From: Sphingobium boeckii
Lineage (GTDB): Bacteria; Pseudomonadota; Alphaproteobacteria; Sphingomonadales; Sphingomonadaceae
NCBI RefSeq assembly: GCF_014199215.1
Contig: NZ_JACIJC010000005.1
Coordinates: 539,201 to 603,200, forward strand
DNA length: 64,000 nt
Direction: 5' to 3'
The notes beneath the pieces are model-generated. The model was not told where the DNA came from and ran no database searches. It worked only from the letters and a program-made list of their open reading frames with translations. This document shows positions 26,702 to 36,149 of the stretch, piece after piece. Within the stretch, counting starts at the first letter, position 1; every line of letters begins with the position of its first letter. Position numbers and translations under genes: made by a program.

Positions 26702-28492
26702 CTATTCGAAAACCTCGCCGGCGGGCTTGCCGCCGATGAATATCTGCCGCCGCTGAACGGTGCGCACTTCGACATCGCCCTTCTCGATCGCAGCCGAAAC
26801 CGCATTCGCCCAGACCTTGCGCGCTTCCGCATCAAGGCCAAGTCGGTCCGTGGTCCATTCGGCGCCGATCAGCGTGAGCTTTACGACCTTGGGATCACAA
26901 TTCTCGCTCATCTGGGACACTCTTGCGATGGACTTCGCCCCGTCGCCCGGCACGGTTTCGGCCCGGATGCTCTCCGGATCGCAATTGCGGCGCACGGTGA
27001 TCGCTTCGTTTTTCGCTGCATCGAACATGACGACGCAGGCGCCGCTAGCGTCGCACACCTCCCAATCGACCAGCTTGCGCCGCAACGCATCGGGCAGAAT
27101 GGCGCCCGCCGGCACGATTTTCAGCCGCTGATCCAGCGAATCAACAGCCCGTGCCTCGCGCTGCCGAGCCTCCATATCCCAACGGTCACTGGCCTTGAGC
27201 GAATTCGCCGCCGCCAGCCGGATTGCGGCATTGCCGCTTTTGGCGAGCCTCTCCGCCGCGGCCTTGCCGGGATCGCCAAATTGAAAGCGCAACGCCGCCC
27301 AGTCGAATTTTTCCGGACTGACCTGCCCGCTTTCAAGCCGCGCCACCTGATCACGGGTCGAGATCGCGTTGAAGCTCGTAATCGGCAACGCCAGAAAGAG
27401 CGCAAGCCCGCACAGCCCGAAGCCAAGCCCCAGATTGAGCCGCCGCGCCGCGGGTGCCCAGGCGGTGCGTCGGCGCAACACAGCGATCAGATAGGCCGCG
27501 CCATAGGCCAGCGCGACCGTCACGAAAACAACCGCCCAAAGCCGCTCCGGCGTAAATCCATATTGCGCGATGCGCGATCCGGTGGAGATGGCGGCAATGA
27601 TCGCGAGCGGCAGCATCGCGATCGCCAGTCCCAGCGCGCCCCAGCGCAACGGCGGGAATCGCGATTCCTCGTCGTCGCTGCGCCCGATCACTGCATTGGC
27701 GAGGATCAGAGCGCCGACCACACACGACAGCAGGATCGGCGTGGTCGATCGGGTCGCCTCCCAGAGCGCGGAAAGCCCGGTAAAGGGCAGGCTCAGCAGG
27801 AACAGGATCAATCCCGCCGCCAGCACCGGTGCCAGCACGCCGAGCACCGCGACCACCACGTTGAGCAGCAACCGCACTATCCGATCCCGCTCGCGGAAGA
27901 CGCCTACTGCCGCGGCCAGAGACGCGCCGATCAGCGTCATGATGAACCATTGCTCGTTCAGTGCGTCGCTGAGCAGCTTGATCTTGATCAGCGAAAACAG
28001 CGCGGCGAGCAGGAACGCCAGCAGGAAGACGATCCCGACGAAGACCCAGGATGCGAACCACATGACGACATTGGTCCAGGCATGGCCATGCACCTCGACA
28101 TAAGCGAAGCGCCGCGCCCCGGCATCCCGCGCGGTCTGGAACAGCGGTGCGGCAATGGCGACCGCCAGCAATCCGCTCAGCGCGCGCCAGTTTTCCGCCG
28201 TGCGCCAGTCATCGGGCGCGCCATTCCAGTAGAAAATGAGCGCGATTACTACCGCAGCGACGCCGGAAAATGTCAGCGACCATGTCCAGCGGGCGCGTTC
28301 CAGCGTAAACGCCACCAATATCGCGAGCGACCCGATCAGCGCGGCGAAGGCGATATCCAGCGCTGATGTGGTGTGGCCGAAACTGTTCTCGCCCAGAATA
28401 AAATGGATCGACAGCCCTGCTGCCGCGCCGATGGCCGCAAGGACCCAGGGCCGCTGTGGCCAGGCGGGCTCGTCATTATGCGCGTCGGCCAT
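26702..28492 (-). CDS. DUF4153-family polytopic membrane protein
   Basis: Inner-membrane protein of 596 residues. It starts at MADAHNDEPAWPQRPWVLAA, with a strong GGGGGAGG ribosome-binding site. The N-terminal two thirds hold about 10-12 transmembrane helices (for example WVLAAIGAAAGLSIHFIL, WFASWVFVGIVFLLAFLLAA and RIVRLLLNVVVAVLGVLAPV). The C-terminal third is soluble, with Cys-containing motifs (VCDASGACVVMFD, VRRNCDPESI). This fits the DUF4153 family, whose function is unknown. It lies upstream of gatC on the same strand, so it may be co-transcribed with the gat genes. Nothing in the sequence indicates a catalytic activity. Confidence 0.8.
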   Translation of the reverse strand: MADAHNDEPAWPQRPWVLAAIGAAAGLSIHFILGENSFGHTTSALDIAFAALIGSLAILVAFTLERARWTWSLTFSGVAAVVIALIFYWNGAPDDWRTAENWRALSGLLAVAIAAPLFQTARDAGARRFAYVEVHGHAWTNVVMWFASWVFVGIVFLLAFLLAALFSLIKIKLLSDALNEQWFIMTLIGASLAAAVGVFRERDRIVRLLLNVVVAVLGVLAPVLAAGLILFLLSLPFTGLSALWEATRSTTPILLSCVVGALILANAVIGRSDDEESRFPPLRWGALGLAIAMLPLAIIAAISTGSRIAQYGFTPERLWAVVFVTVALAYGAAYLIAVLRRRTAWAPAARRLNLGLGFGLCGLALFLALPITSFNAISTRDQVARLESGQVSPEKFDWAALRFQFGDPGKAAAERLAKSGNAAIRLAAANSLKASDRWDMEARQREARAVDSLDQRLKIVPAGAILPDALRRKLVDWEVCDASGACVVMFDAAKNEAITVRRNCDPESIRAETVPGDGAKSIARVSQMSENCDPKVVKLTLIGAEWTTDRLGLDAEARKVWANAVSAAIEKGDVEVRTVQRRQIFIGGKPAGEVFE

Positions 28493-28636
28493 GATGATCC
28501 TCCCCCCGATACGGATTGGGCTATAGCAGAGCGCCTGCAAAAAGAAGCAGCGATTGCATCGTGCGCGCCTCAAGCTATGGCAAAGAGGCTTGCAGCGCTG
28601 CGATTTTCATGCTGCACTGCACAATGGAGAGTTTGA

Positions 28637-29749
28637 TTGGCCCGCAAGTTCCTCTATCTGATTGCGATATTGATCATGCTCGCGCTCGCCGGCACCTTCG
28701 CTTACCGCCTGTTTGCGCCGCAATTGATGCGCTTGGCGATGGTGCCCAGCGCTGGCTTCAAAGCGCTGCCCGAAACCGCGGCCAATGCTTATGCCAGCCC
28801 CATGCTGTGGCTGGCTCACCCTGGCAAGGCGACCGACAATCCTGCGCTATGGACCCCAGAGGGTTATAAAGCCGCCGCCGCGCCGGAGGCGGCGATCTTC
28901 TTTATCCACCCGACATCTTTCCTCGATCGATCCGCCTGGAATGCCCCGCTGGACAATAAGGAAGCCAATGATCGTGCGGCGCTCTTCATCCGGGGGCAGG
29001 CGAGCGCGTTCAACGAAGCCGGCGCGATCTGGGCACCGCGCTACCGGCAGGCGACCTTTGGCGCTTTCCTCACGACCAAGGCTGACGCGCAAAAGGCGCT
29101 TGATCTGGCCTATCGCGATATCGCCGTGGCCTTCGCGCAATTCCTGACGGAGGTTGGCCGCACCAGACCCATCATTCTTGCCGGACACAGCCAGGGTGCG
29201 CTGCACCTGACCCGGCTGCTCCGCGAAGAAATAGCCGGGACACCTTTGGCCAAGCGGATCGTGGCGGCTTATATCGTCGGCTGGCCGGTCTCGCGCACCA
29301 CCGATCTGCCCGGCATGGGGTTGCCTGAATGCAGCGCCGCCGATCAATCCGGCTGCATCCTCGGCTGGCAAAGCTTTGCCGAACCCGCCGCACCCGAATT
29401 GATCCTGGACACCTATAACGCCAGCATTGGTTTCGACGGCAAACCCCGCGCCGGAACGCCGATGATCTGCACCAATCCGATCTCCGGCCTGCGGGGCGGC
29501 AGCGCACCCGCGAGCGCCAATCTGGGCACGCTCGTTCCTTCTACCGATCTCAAAAGCGCGAAGATCGAAAGGGCCGCTGTGCCGGCGCGCTGCGAGGATC
29601 GCGGAATCTTGCTGATCGGCACTCCGCCCGCGCTTGGCCCTTATGTGCTGCCCGGCAATAATTATCACGTTTATGACTACAGCCTGTTCTGGGCCAATAT
29701 TCGCGCGGATGCAGCGCGGCGACTGGCAGCGTTCAAGGCACAGAATTAA
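28637..29749 (+). CDS. DUF3089 alpha/beta-hydrolase, membrane-anchored
   Basis: Predicted serine hydrolase of 370 residues. It begins with TTG at 28637, preceded by GGAGAG. An N-terminal uncleaved anchor (LYLIAILIMLALAGTFAYRLF) should hold it in the inner membrane facing the periplasm. The nucleophile elbow is GHSQGALHL, and FFIHPTSFLD near residue 95 and the NNYHVYDYSLFW region near the C-terminus, with its His, fit the DUF3089 layout. The substrate is unknown. It is divergent from the DUF4153 gene, with a 144-base shared upstream region. A palindromic repeat element follows its stop directly. Confidence 0.82.
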   Translation: MARKFLYLIAILIMLALAGTFAYRLFAPQLMRLAMVPSAGFKALPETAANAYASPMLWLAHPGKATDNPALWTPEGYKAAAAPEAAIFFIHPTSFLDRSAWNAPLDNKEANDRAALFIRGQASAFNEAGAIWAPRYRQATFGAFLTTKADAQKALDLAYRDIAVAFAQFLTEVGRTRPIILAGHSQGALHLTRLLREEIAGTPLAKRIVAAYIVGWPVSRTTDLPGMGLPECSAADQSGCILGWQSFAEPAAPELILDTYNASIGFDGKPRAGTPMICTNPISGLRGGSAPASANLGTLVPSTDLKSAKIERAAVPARCEDRGILLIGTPPALGPYVLPGNNYHVYDYSLFWANIRADAARRLAAFKAQN

Positions 29750-29752
29750 GCT

Positions 29753-29837
29753 GTCATCCTCGCGAAGGCGGGGATCCCGCTTCTTCTTTATGCCGACGCG
29801 AAGGAAGAAGCGCGATTCCCGCATTCGCGGGAATGAC
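29753..29837. repeat. Palindromic repeat element, copy B
   Basis: An element of about 85 bases. The left arm is GTCATCCTCGCGAAGGCGGG and the right arm is CCCGCATTCGCGGGAATGAC. It lies just after the DUF3089 stop and about 30 bases before ruvX. It belongs to the same family as the copies at 26236, 41400 and 43813, and its arms pair with each other. Confidence 0.9.
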
Positions 29838-29867
29838 GAGAGAGAATCCAAACGCTAAGGCCGGTCC

Positions 29868-30326
29868 ATGATCACGCCCGACGCCGCCGCATTCCGTGAA
29901 GTCCTGCCCGATGGCGGACGCCTGATCGGGCTCGATCTGGGCACCAAGACGATCGGCACCGCTTTGTGCGACGCTGGCTGGAGCTTCGCCAGTCCGGCAG
30001 GCACGATCAAGCGCACCAAATTCACGCAGGACAAGGCCGCGCTGGTCGCGCAGATCAAGGCGCAGCAGGTCGCCGGCATCGTGCTCGGCCTGCCGATCAA
30101 TCTGGATGGCAGCGAATCGCCGCGCAGCCAGTCCACCCGCGCCTTTGCCCGCAATATCGACGATCTCGGCCTGCCGATCCTGCTATGGGACGAGCGCTGG
30201 TCCACCCTCGCGGTCGAGCGGTTCATGATCGAAGCCGATCTCAGCCGTGCCAAGCGCGCCGAGCGCGTGGATACGCTGGCCGCGGCGCACATCCTTCAGG
30301 CCGCGATCGACGCGCTGGTTCACTGA
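29868..30326 (+). CDS. ruvX: Holliday-junction resolvase-like protein RuvX (YqgF)
   Basis: RNase H-fold nuclease of 152 residues implicated in pre-16S rRNA 5' processing and, by fold, Holliday-junction resolution. The first catalytic Asp lies in [35 protein letters not shown] and [15 protein letters not shown] carry the next acidic and core residues, and [16 protein letters not shown] carries the C-terminal Asp. The length is usual. It overlaps the following DUF1294 gene as TGATG, so translation is coupled. It lies upstream of pyrB, with DUF1294 and DUF6894 between. Confidence 0.95.
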   Translation: MITPDAAAFREVLPDGGRLIGLDLGTKTIGTALCDAGWSFASPAGTIKRTKFTQDKAALVAQIKAQQVAGIVLGLPINLDGSESPRSQSTRAFARNIDDLGLPILLWDERWSTLAVERFMIEADLSRAKRAERVDTLAAAHILQAAIDALVH

Positions 30327-30604
30327 TGGTCTCGGCGGCGGCGGCGGCACTGTTGCTGGCCAATCTGTGGGCCTTTGCACTGTTCGGGATCGACAAGGCC
30401 CGCGCGCGAAACAAGCAACGGCGCATTTCCGAAGCCACGCTGCTCCAAGTCGCTTTTATCGGCATCTTCGGTGCGTATGCGGGCCGCAGCCATTTCCGGC
30501 ACAAAACCCGCAAGCAGGGTTTCTCGACACGCCTTCATCTGATCGCGATGGTCCAGTTCGGCATGGCAACGGGGCTGGCCTGGGCTTGGTTCAGCCAGCG
30601 CTAA
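30326..30604 (+). CDS. DUF1294 small membrane protein
   Basis: A 92-residue protein starting at the ATG that overlaps the ruvX stop (TGATG). Two or three hydrophobic helices are visible (AAAALLLANLWAFALFGI, LLQVAFIGIFGAYAG, LIAMVQFGMATGLAWAWF). Between them lie the family motifs IDKARARNKQRRISE and GRSHFRHKTRKQGF. The pattern matches DUF1294, small inner-membrane proteins of unknown function, often with a C-terminal Trp/Phe-rich end. The frame stays open upstream through ruvX, but that part is a shadow of ruvX. Its stop overlaps the convergent DUF6894 gene by 4 bases. Confidence 0.85.
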   Translation: MVSAAAAALLLANLWAFALFGIDKARARNKQRRISEATLLQVAFIGIFGAYAGRSHFRHKTRKQGFSTRLHLIAMVQFGMATGLAWAWFSQR

Positions 30605-30843
30605 AGGCCGGTGACCACCACCGCATCCTTGAACGGCATCGCCATCACCATGGTCCCTTGGGCATCATGCACTTCGATTCTGCAGAGCAGACATAACCGC
30701 CCACCCTCGATCTCACCCGCCATGATATTGCGCGCCAGACGAAGCGCCTCGACCTGCGCGGCGGAATCGTCCAGCAACTCTTGCCCCTCCACATCGGGCG
30801 TAATCGTTCCGCACTCATGAAGGTGGAAGAAATAGCGTGGCAT
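30601..30843 (-). CDS. DUF6894-family small protein
   Basis: An 80-residue protein that begins MPRYFFHLHECGTITPDVEG and continues ELLDDSAAQVEALRLARNIMAGEI, typical of the short alphaproteobacterial DUF6894 family (PRYFFHxxxG...D..G.eL.d...A...A). No signal peptide or membrane helix is visible. Its function is unknown. It is convergent with DUF1294, sharing 4 bases. It is divergent from pyrB, with a 150-base shared upstream region. The family call rests on the N-terminal motif. Confidence 0.8.
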   Translation of the reverse strand: MPRYFFHLHECGTITPDVEGQELLDDSAAQVEALRLARNIMAGEIEGGRLCLLCRIEVHDAQGTMVMAMPFKDAVVVTGL

Positions 30844-30993
30844 ATGATGCCCATAGCCAAGCCCGAACCTGACGCCTAGATCGAATTTGATCCGCAGCGA
30901 GCTTGTTTTAATTCAAGATCTAGTCGCTCTGATGAAAGCGTTTCCCGGTTACCGGTTGAACTCCGGCGCGGCTCGCTTTATGCGCGGCTTTCA

Positions 30994-31983
30994 ATGTCAT
31001 CGTCACGCACTTCCCCGTCCACCGGCCTCACCGGTGCGGCGCAATTTCCGCACAGGCATCTGACCGGCATTTCCGGTCTCCAGCCCCATGAAATCGCATT
31101 TCTGCTCGACGAAGCCGAGCAATGGGTGGATCTCAACCGCTCCGCCTCCAAGCATGACGACCGATTGGCTGGCCTCACGCAGATCAACGCATTTTTCGAA
31201 AACAGCACCCGCACCCTGCTGTCGTTCGAGATCGCCGGAAAACGGCTGGGCGCTGACGTTGTCAACATGCACGCCGCGCAATCCAGCGTGAAAAAGGGCG
31301 AGACGCTGATCGACACCGCAGTGACGCTGAACGCCATGCGCGCCGACATCATCGTGATTCGCCATTCCAGTTCGGGCGCGGTGCAGTTAATCGCTGACAA
31401 GGTGGATTGCCCGGTGTTGAATGCCGGCGATGGCTGGCACGAACATCCCACCCAGGCATTGCTAGACGCGCTCACGATCCGACGCCGTTTCGGCACGATC
31501 GCCGGCCTCAAGGTCGCGATCTGCGGCGATGTGCTCCACAGCCGCGTCGCGCGCTCCAATATCCTGGCGCTGACGGCGCTCGCCGCAGAAGTCCGCGTGA
31601 TCGCGCCGCCGACGCTGACGCCGACCGCCATCGAGCGCATGGGCGTCACGCCCTACACCGATTTCAACCAAGGCATTGCCGGCGTCGATGTGGTCATGAT
31701 GCTCAGGCTGCAGAATGAGCGTATGAATGGCGGCTTCATCCCCTCCCCCCGCGAATATCATGCGCTTTACGGGCTCACCCCCGAGCGGCTGGAAAAGGCC
31801 GCACCCCATGCGCTCGTCATGCACCCTGGCCCGATGAACCGCGGCGTCGAAATCGATTCGAGCGTGGCGGATGATCCCAAGCGCTCAGCCATCACCGAGC
31901 AGGTCGAAATGGGCGTCGCCGTCCGCATGGCCTGTCTGGATGTGCTTACCAGACGCCGGCGCGGCGTGGAGGGCTGGGCATGA
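30994..31983 (+). CDS. pyrB: Aspartate carbamoyltransferase catalytic subunit
   Basis: Catalyses carbamoyl phosphate plus aspartate to carbamoyl aspartate, the committed step of pyrimidine synthesis. It has 329 residues. The carbamoyl-phosphate loop is [20 protein letters not shown], and the aspartate-side motifs include [26 protein letters not shown] and [13 protein letters not shown]. It overlaps the next gene, a dihydroorotase homologue, by 4 bases (ATGA), so the two proteins are probably made in equal amounts. This is the arrangement of the PyrB-PyrC' dodecameric type of ATCase. No regulatory PyrI gene is present next to it. Confidence 0.97.
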   Translation: MSSSRTSPSTGLTGAAQFPHRHLTGISGLQPHEIAFLLDEAEQWVDLNRSASKHDDRLAGLTQINAFFENSTRTLLSFEIAGKRLGADVVNMHAAQSSVKKGETLIDTAVTLNAMRADIIVIRHSSSGAVQLIADKVDCPVLNAGDGWHEHPTQALLDALTIRRRFGTIAGLKVAICGDVLHSRVARSNILALTALAAEVRVIAPPTLTPTAIERMGVTPYTDFNQGIAGVDVVMMLRLQNERMNGGFIPSPREYHALYGLTPERLEKAAPHALVMHPGPMNRGVEIDSSVADDPKRSAITEQVEMGVAVRMACLDVLTRRRRGVEGWA

Positions 31984-33203
31984 GCTTTCGCGCGATCATC
32001 AATGCCGAAATCGTCTCCGGCCTGTCTGCGCCTTATCGCGGCGATATCCTCGTCAACGAAGGCACGGTCCAGCAGATCGGCGCGATCGATATTCCCGCCG
32101 ACGCCGAAATCCTCGATGCAAAGGGCAAACTTGTCGCGCCCGGGATCATCGATCTGGGCGTGTTCGCGATCGACAAGCCGGCCTTTCGCGCGGGCGGAAT
32201 CACCCGCGCCGCGCTGATGCCCGATCAATCGCTTCCGCTGGACGATCCCGGCCTGATCCAGCGCGCCGCGGCTTCCGGCAAGCCGGAAATATGGGTTCAC
32301 CCCATGGCCGCCGCCACGCGCGGCCTGAAGGGTTTGGAAATCGCTGAATTCGCGCTGATGCAGATGGACGGCGCGGTGGCGGTATCCACCGGACGCGGAT
32401 GGATTGCCGATTCGGGTGTGATGCAGCGCGTGCTGGCTTATGCAGCGCCGCTCGGTCTCACCGTGATCGCCCATGCCGAAGATGACGGACTGACCCGGGG
32501 TGCCGTCGCCACAGCCGGCGAAACCGCGACCCGGCTCGGCCTGCCTCATGCGCCCGCCATCGCCGAAGCCATGGCGATCAGCCGCGACGTCTATCTCGCC
32601 GAACTCACCGGCGCGTCGATCCATTTCCGGCAGGTGACAACGGCGGCGGGTTTCGCCGCCATCCGGGCCGCCAAGGCGCGCGGCGTCAAGGTCTCTTGCG
32701 GCATCACGCCCGCGCATCTCAATCTGTCCGACATCGCCATGTCCGATTTCCGCACGTTCGCGCATCTTTCGCCCCCCTTGCGCGACGAAAGCGATCGTCA
32801 GGCGGCGCTCGAAGCGATTGCGGATGGCACGATCGACGTACTGTGCTCGGGCCATGATCCGCGCGGCCCCGAAGACAAACGCCTGCCCTTTGCCGATGCC
32901 GCGCCGGGCATGGCGGGCGCGGAGACGCTGCTCGCATTGTCCCTCGGCCTCGTGCGCGATGATCTGATCGATTATGCCCGGCTGTTCGCTTTGCTCGCGG
33001 CCAATCCGGCGACGATCCTTGGGATAGATGCGGGCGTCCTCGCGGTCGGTATGCCGGCCGATCTCATCATTCTCGATCCCGGCGCGCCCTGGAAGATCGA
33101 CACCGCCCGGCTCGCGGCGCGCGCGGGCAACACCCCGTTTGACGGTCTGCCCGTGCAGGGCAAGGTGTTGCATATGATGAAGGGCGGCCAGCTCATAAGC
33201 TGA
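31980..33203 (+). CDS. pyrC': Non-catalytic dihydroorotase homologue (PyrC'-type ATCase partner)
   Basis: A 407-residue member of the dihydroorotase amidohydrolase family. Residues needed for zinc binding and catalysis are missing. The usual HxH after GxID is replaced ([11 protein letters not shown]). The TPHHL-type motif reads TPAHLNL, and the catalytic Asp in the TDHAPH-type motif is replaced (CSGHDPRG). The fold-level signature, including IAHAED and [12 protein letters not shown], is retained. By established knowledge of Pseudomonas-type systems, such PyrC' chains are inactive but needed to assemble or stabilise PyrB. The 4-base overlap with pyrB supports that role. An active pyrC must lie elsewhere in the genome. 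Confidence 0.88.
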   Translation: MSFRAIINAEIVSGLSAPYRGDILVNEGTVQQIGAIDIPADAEILDAKGKLVAPGIIDLGVFAIDKPAFRAGGITRAALMPDQSLPLDDPGLIQRAAASGKPEIWVHPMAAATRGLKGLEIAEFALMQMDGAVAVSTGRGWIADSGVMQRVLAYAAPLGLTVIAHAEDDGLTRGAVATAGETATRLGLPHAPAIAEAMAISRDVYLAELTGASIHFRQVTTAAGFAAIRAAKARGVKVSCGITPAHLNLSDIAMSDFRTFAHLSPPLRDESDRQAALEAIADGTIDVLCSGHDPRGPEDKRLPFADAAPGMAGAETLLALSLGLVRDDLIDYARLFALLAANPATILGIDAGVLAVGMPADLIILDPGAPWKIDTARLAARAGNTPFDGLPVQGKVLHMMKGGQLIS

Positions 33204-33211
33204 CCGCCCTT
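33180..33211. terminator. Hairpin at the convergent ends of pyrC' and the TPR-SPOR gene
   Basis: Arms AAGGGCGG and CCGCCCTT, with an inner CAGCT/AGCTG pair, form a stem of about 13 bp that overlaps the pyrC' stop codon. No T tract follows on the plus strand. A terminator role is inferred from its position between convergent genes. Confidence 0.45.
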
Positions 33212-33239
33212 AATCGGCACTCTCTCCAATGCCTGTTTA

Positions 33240-34559
33240 TCAGCGTGCAGCGATCCTGACGCCGCTTATACGCTGCGCCCACAATGCGGGCGTCTCATCG
33301 GTGGCGGCGCGCACGAAACATGTGCCGCCCTTGGCTTTCACCGCAGCACAGACCCGAGCCGCATCCTGCCGCGTGGCGAAGCCGCCGACGGCAGCACGGT
33401 GCAGCGTGGCATTGCCAGCGCGATAGGTGGTGCCGTTCGCGGTGTTACTCGACAGGCCGAAGCGGCCAACAGCGCCCTTCCAGGCGGCTTCCGCACGCGC
33501 CTCGGTCGAAAAGGCACCAAGCTGGACAACAAACTGGCCGGCAGTGGCGCGTGGCGCGCGCGCTGCATATTGTGGCTTGATCGGCGTGCTGACATAGCGG
33601 GCCGGCAAAGGCTGCAACACCTCACGGCGCGGCGCGAACAGCACTTGCTGAAGATTGGTCGTCCGGGCCATTTCACTCACAGGCGCAGGCTCCGCAGCGG
33701 CGTAAGTCACTGGAACGGCTGTTTCCACCGGGGCCTGGGGTTCAACGGCGGCCATTTCCACGGCGGGTTCAGCCACGGGCGCTGCCTCCGCAATCTGCGC
33801 AGACGGCGCGGTGTTCAACGCCAGGCGCTGTGGTTGCCCGGCATCGCGCACGGGATTGACCCCGAGCAATGATGCCACCTGCTCCCAGCTATTGCGCGGA
33901 TTGGCGAAGCCGGCCCACATCAGCATACGGCGATCGAGTTGATCGGCCGGAACATCCTGCGCCGCGATGGCGCGTGCCTGACGCCATTGCCCGGCCAGCG
34001 CATGAGACAGCGCCAGATTCTGACGGACCTTGGCCGAAGCGCCCTGTTCGCGCGCCGCTGCATCCAGCAATGTGATCGCCGCTTGCGTATCCCCCGCCAG
34101 CGCCAGCGCCAGGCCGTGATCGGCCGGCGCGACGGGCACCCGCGAAGCATTGAGCGTTTCCAGCCCCTTTTCCGGTTCACCCAGCGCGATCTGCACCAAG
34201 GCCAGGCTCAGCGTCGCGCGACCGTCTTCGGGATTGAGCGTCAACGCATCCTTGAACGTGGTTTCAGCGGAAAAAAGCCGACCGCCCTGAAGATAGGATT
34301 GCGCGAGCAGCGCGCGATAGGCCGCATTGCCGGGCTCGGCCTCGACCGCCTGTTCGGCCGCGGCAATCGCCTTCACGCTATCCTTGGCTTTCAGCGCCTT
34401 TTGCGCCTTGGCCGCAGCATCCACCGCGCTCTTCTCCATCTTGCTGGTGTCATTGGCGGATGCGAACCCGCTGATGATCCCCATCGGATTCGGCGTCACC
34501 AGCGTTCCGCCCAATACCAGGGCCGATGCGGCAAGTTTGAAAACGGTCGTGGATTTCAT
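33240..34559 (-). CDS. Exported TPR protein with C-terminal SPOR domain
   Basis: Periplasmic or secreted protein of 439 residues. It starts at MKSTTVFKLAASALVLGGTL (signal peptide) after a GGGGG ribosome-binding site. Residues about 45-190 form tetratricopeptide repeats (AIAAAEQAVEAEPGNAAYRALLAQSYL, ALTLNPEDGRATLSLALVQIALGE). An Ala/Pro/Val-rich linker follows. The C-terminal domain, AGQFVVQLGAFSTEARAEAAWKG onward, is a SPOR fold, which binds denuded septal peptidoglycan. It lies downstream of a RHH-like gene and a parA-like gene on the same strand. A role in division or envelope organisation is inferred from the domain and cluster. Confidence 0.85.
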   Translation of the reverse strand: MKSTTVFKLAASALVLGGTLVTPNPMGIISGFASANDTSKMEKSAVDAAAKAQKALKAKDSVKAIAAAEQAVEAEPGNAAYRALLAQSYLQGGRLFSAETTFKDALTLNPEDGRATLSLALVQIALGEPEKGLETLNASRVPVAPADHGLALALAGDTQAAITLLDAAAREQGASAKVRQNLALSHALAGQWRQARAIAAQDVPADQLDRRMLMWAGFANPRNSWEQVASLLGVNPVRDAGQPQRLALNTAPSAQIAEAAPVAEPAVEMAAVEPQAPVETAVPVTYAAAEPAPVSEMARTTNLQQVLFAPRREVLQPLPARYVSTPIKPQYAARAPRATAGQFVVQLGAFSTEARAEAAWKGAVGRFGLSSNTANGTTYRAGNATLHRAAVGGFATRQDAARVCAAVKAKGGTCFVRAATDETPALWAQRISGVRIAAR

Positions 34560-34591
34560 CGGACTACCCCCTAAAGACACAGACATGCAGA

Positions 34592-35212
34592 TCAGACGCC
34601 CGCCGGAACCTTGCGGACAAGTTCGTCGATCTCGGGAAAACTGCTCAGATAATTATCCAGCGCCTCGGTCACGATGGCTTGCGCGGAATCGCGCGTGATC
34701 GCGCAGGCCAGGCGCAGTTTGAGATGCCGCTCCGGATCCATTCGCAGCGTAAACGCCGCCTTGGTCTTGCGACCTTTGGCGGCCTTTTTGGCGCGGGCGA
34801 TTGCAACGGTCGGCAATGGGCGCGGCGCAGCCGGCAGGGCTTTTGCGACCTGAGCCTTGGCCTTGGGATGAATTTCCTGCCCGGGCATTGTCGTCGGTGC
34901 TTCGAACGCTTCGAATTCCGTAACGGGATGCGGCAGATCCATATCCTGTGGCGCGCCGAATTCTGCCTCCAGGATTTCACGCTGCCGCATGACCTCTGGC
35001 ACCTCCGGCACGAAGCCGTTCAGATGTTCATCGGCATGGATATGGAGCGGACGGGGAATTTCATGCCCCATGTCGTTCCAGCCGAGATCTTCATGGCCAC
35101 CCATTGGATTGGGAAAGCCGGCAAAGCCCTGGGGCCGCATGGCGGGGCGGGCCTGGCCCTTGCGGGCCAGCAGGCTGGATGAGAGAGATGCGAGGGGCTT
35201 TGCTTCAGCCAT
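34592..35212 (-). CDS. Conserved protein with C-terminal ribbon-helix-helix-like segment, next to ParA
   Basis: A 206-residue protein from MAEAKPLASLSSSLLARKG. The N-terminal 100 residues look disordered, rich in Pro, Met and His (RPAMRPQGFAGFPNPMGGH). A basic patch (KKAAKGRKTKAA) precedes FTLRMDPERHLKLRLACAI and AQAIVTEALDNYLSS. The latter resembles a ribbon-helix-helix DNA-binding fold (beta strand with Arg, then two helices). It lies 16 bases downstream of a ParA-like ATPase gene, an order used by ParA/centromere-binder pairs. I do not recognise a named family, so DNA binding is inferred. An open frame upstream of 35212 overlaps parA and is excluded. Confidence 0.65.
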   Translation of the reverse strand: MAEAKPLASLSSSLLARKGQARPAMRPQGFAGFPNPMGGHEDLGWNDMGHEIPRPLHIHADEHLNGFVPEVPEVMRQREILEAEFGAPQDMDLPHPVTEFEAFEAPTTMPGQEIHPKAKAQVAKALPAAPRPLPTVAIARAKKAAKGRKTKAAFTLRMDPERHLKLRLACAITRDSAQAIVTEALDNYLSSFPEIDELVRKVPAGV

Positions 35213-35228
35213 AGTGATTCTCCCTGCT

Positions 35229-35951
35229 TTACTGACCGACGACGCGACGGCCGAAGCCGCCCATCGGACGCTGGGACGCCATCGCCATGCTGCCGCTCGC
35301 CGAGGGCGCGCTGAAGACGGTGCGACGGAAATTCTTTTCGAGACGATCCGAGATGTAGGACCAAAGCTCGCGGACTTCATTGGCCGACCGGCTCTTGGGA
35401 TCGCATTCCATCACCGTGCGGCCATCAATCATCGAGGCAGCGAAATCGGTGCGATGATGCAGCGTGACAGGGGCCACAGTGCCATGCTGGGAAAGCGCCA
35501 CCGCGGCTTCATAGGTGATCTTGGCCTTGGGCGTCGCGCCATTGACCACGAACAACAGGGGCTTGCCGGCGCGATCGCACAGATCGACCGTGGCACCCAC
35601 GGCGCGCAGATCATGCGGGCTGGGGCGCGTGGGGATCACGATGAGTTCGGCCACCGCGATCACGCTCTGGATCGCCATGGTGATCGCAGGCGGCGTATCG
35701 AGCACCGCCAGCTTGAAGCCCTGTTGCCGCAGCATTTCCAGATCGGAGGCAAGCCGCGCAACCGTGGTCTGCGCAAAGGCGGGCAATTCCGCATCGCGCT
35801 CATTCCACCAATCCGCCAGAGACCCCTGCGGATCGATATCGATCAGCACCACCGGCCCTGCCCCGGCAAGCTGCGCCTGAACGGCCAGATGGCCGGACAA
35901 GGTCGTCTTGCCGGACCCTCCCTTTTGCGATGCCAAAGCCAAAACGCGCAT
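35229..35951 (-). CDS. ParA/MinD-type P-loop ATPase
   Basis: A 240-residue ParA-family ATPase. The deviant Walker A motif is at the very N-terminus (SQKGGSGKTTLSGHLA), Walker A' follows in VVLIDIDPQGSLADWW, and Walker B is in LAVLDTPPAI. There is no N-terminal DNA-binding domain, as in small ParA, MipZ-like and plasmid type Ib proteins. A Met/Gly-rich tail (SMAMASQRPMGGFGRRVVGQ) follows. No ParB gene is adjacent; the next gene encodes a RHH-like protein instead. Two SPOR proteins flank the pair, so a job in positioning at the pole or septum is plausible. This is not necessarily the chromosomal ParA. Confidence 0.88.
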   Translation of the reverse strand: MRVLALASQKGGSGKTTLSGHLAVQAQLAGAGPVVLIDIDPQGSLADWWNERDAELPAFAQTTVARLASDLEMLRQQGFKLAVLDTPPAITMAIQSVIAVAELIVIPTRPSPHDLRAVGATVDLCDRAGKPLLFVVNGATPKAKITYEAAVALSQHGTVAPVTLHHRTDFAASMIDGRTVMECDPKSRSANEVRELWSYISDRLEKNFRRTVFSAPSASGSMAMASQRPMGGFGRRVVGQ

Positions 35952-36149
35952 AGTGTCCCCTCGGTTCGAAACCCGTCTCGTTCGGGCAATCGCATGTCGG
36001 GGCTAAAATCTGGTTAACAGCCGGCGCGAAACGGATGTGACTGTCCCGTTTCCAAACAGCCTGAATTTTCTGCTAATCCTCATTTAACGAACATGCTCTA
36101 ACCGGCTGGAATGGCGGGATGTCGAGTCCCGGTTGCGGAAGGCGATGCG

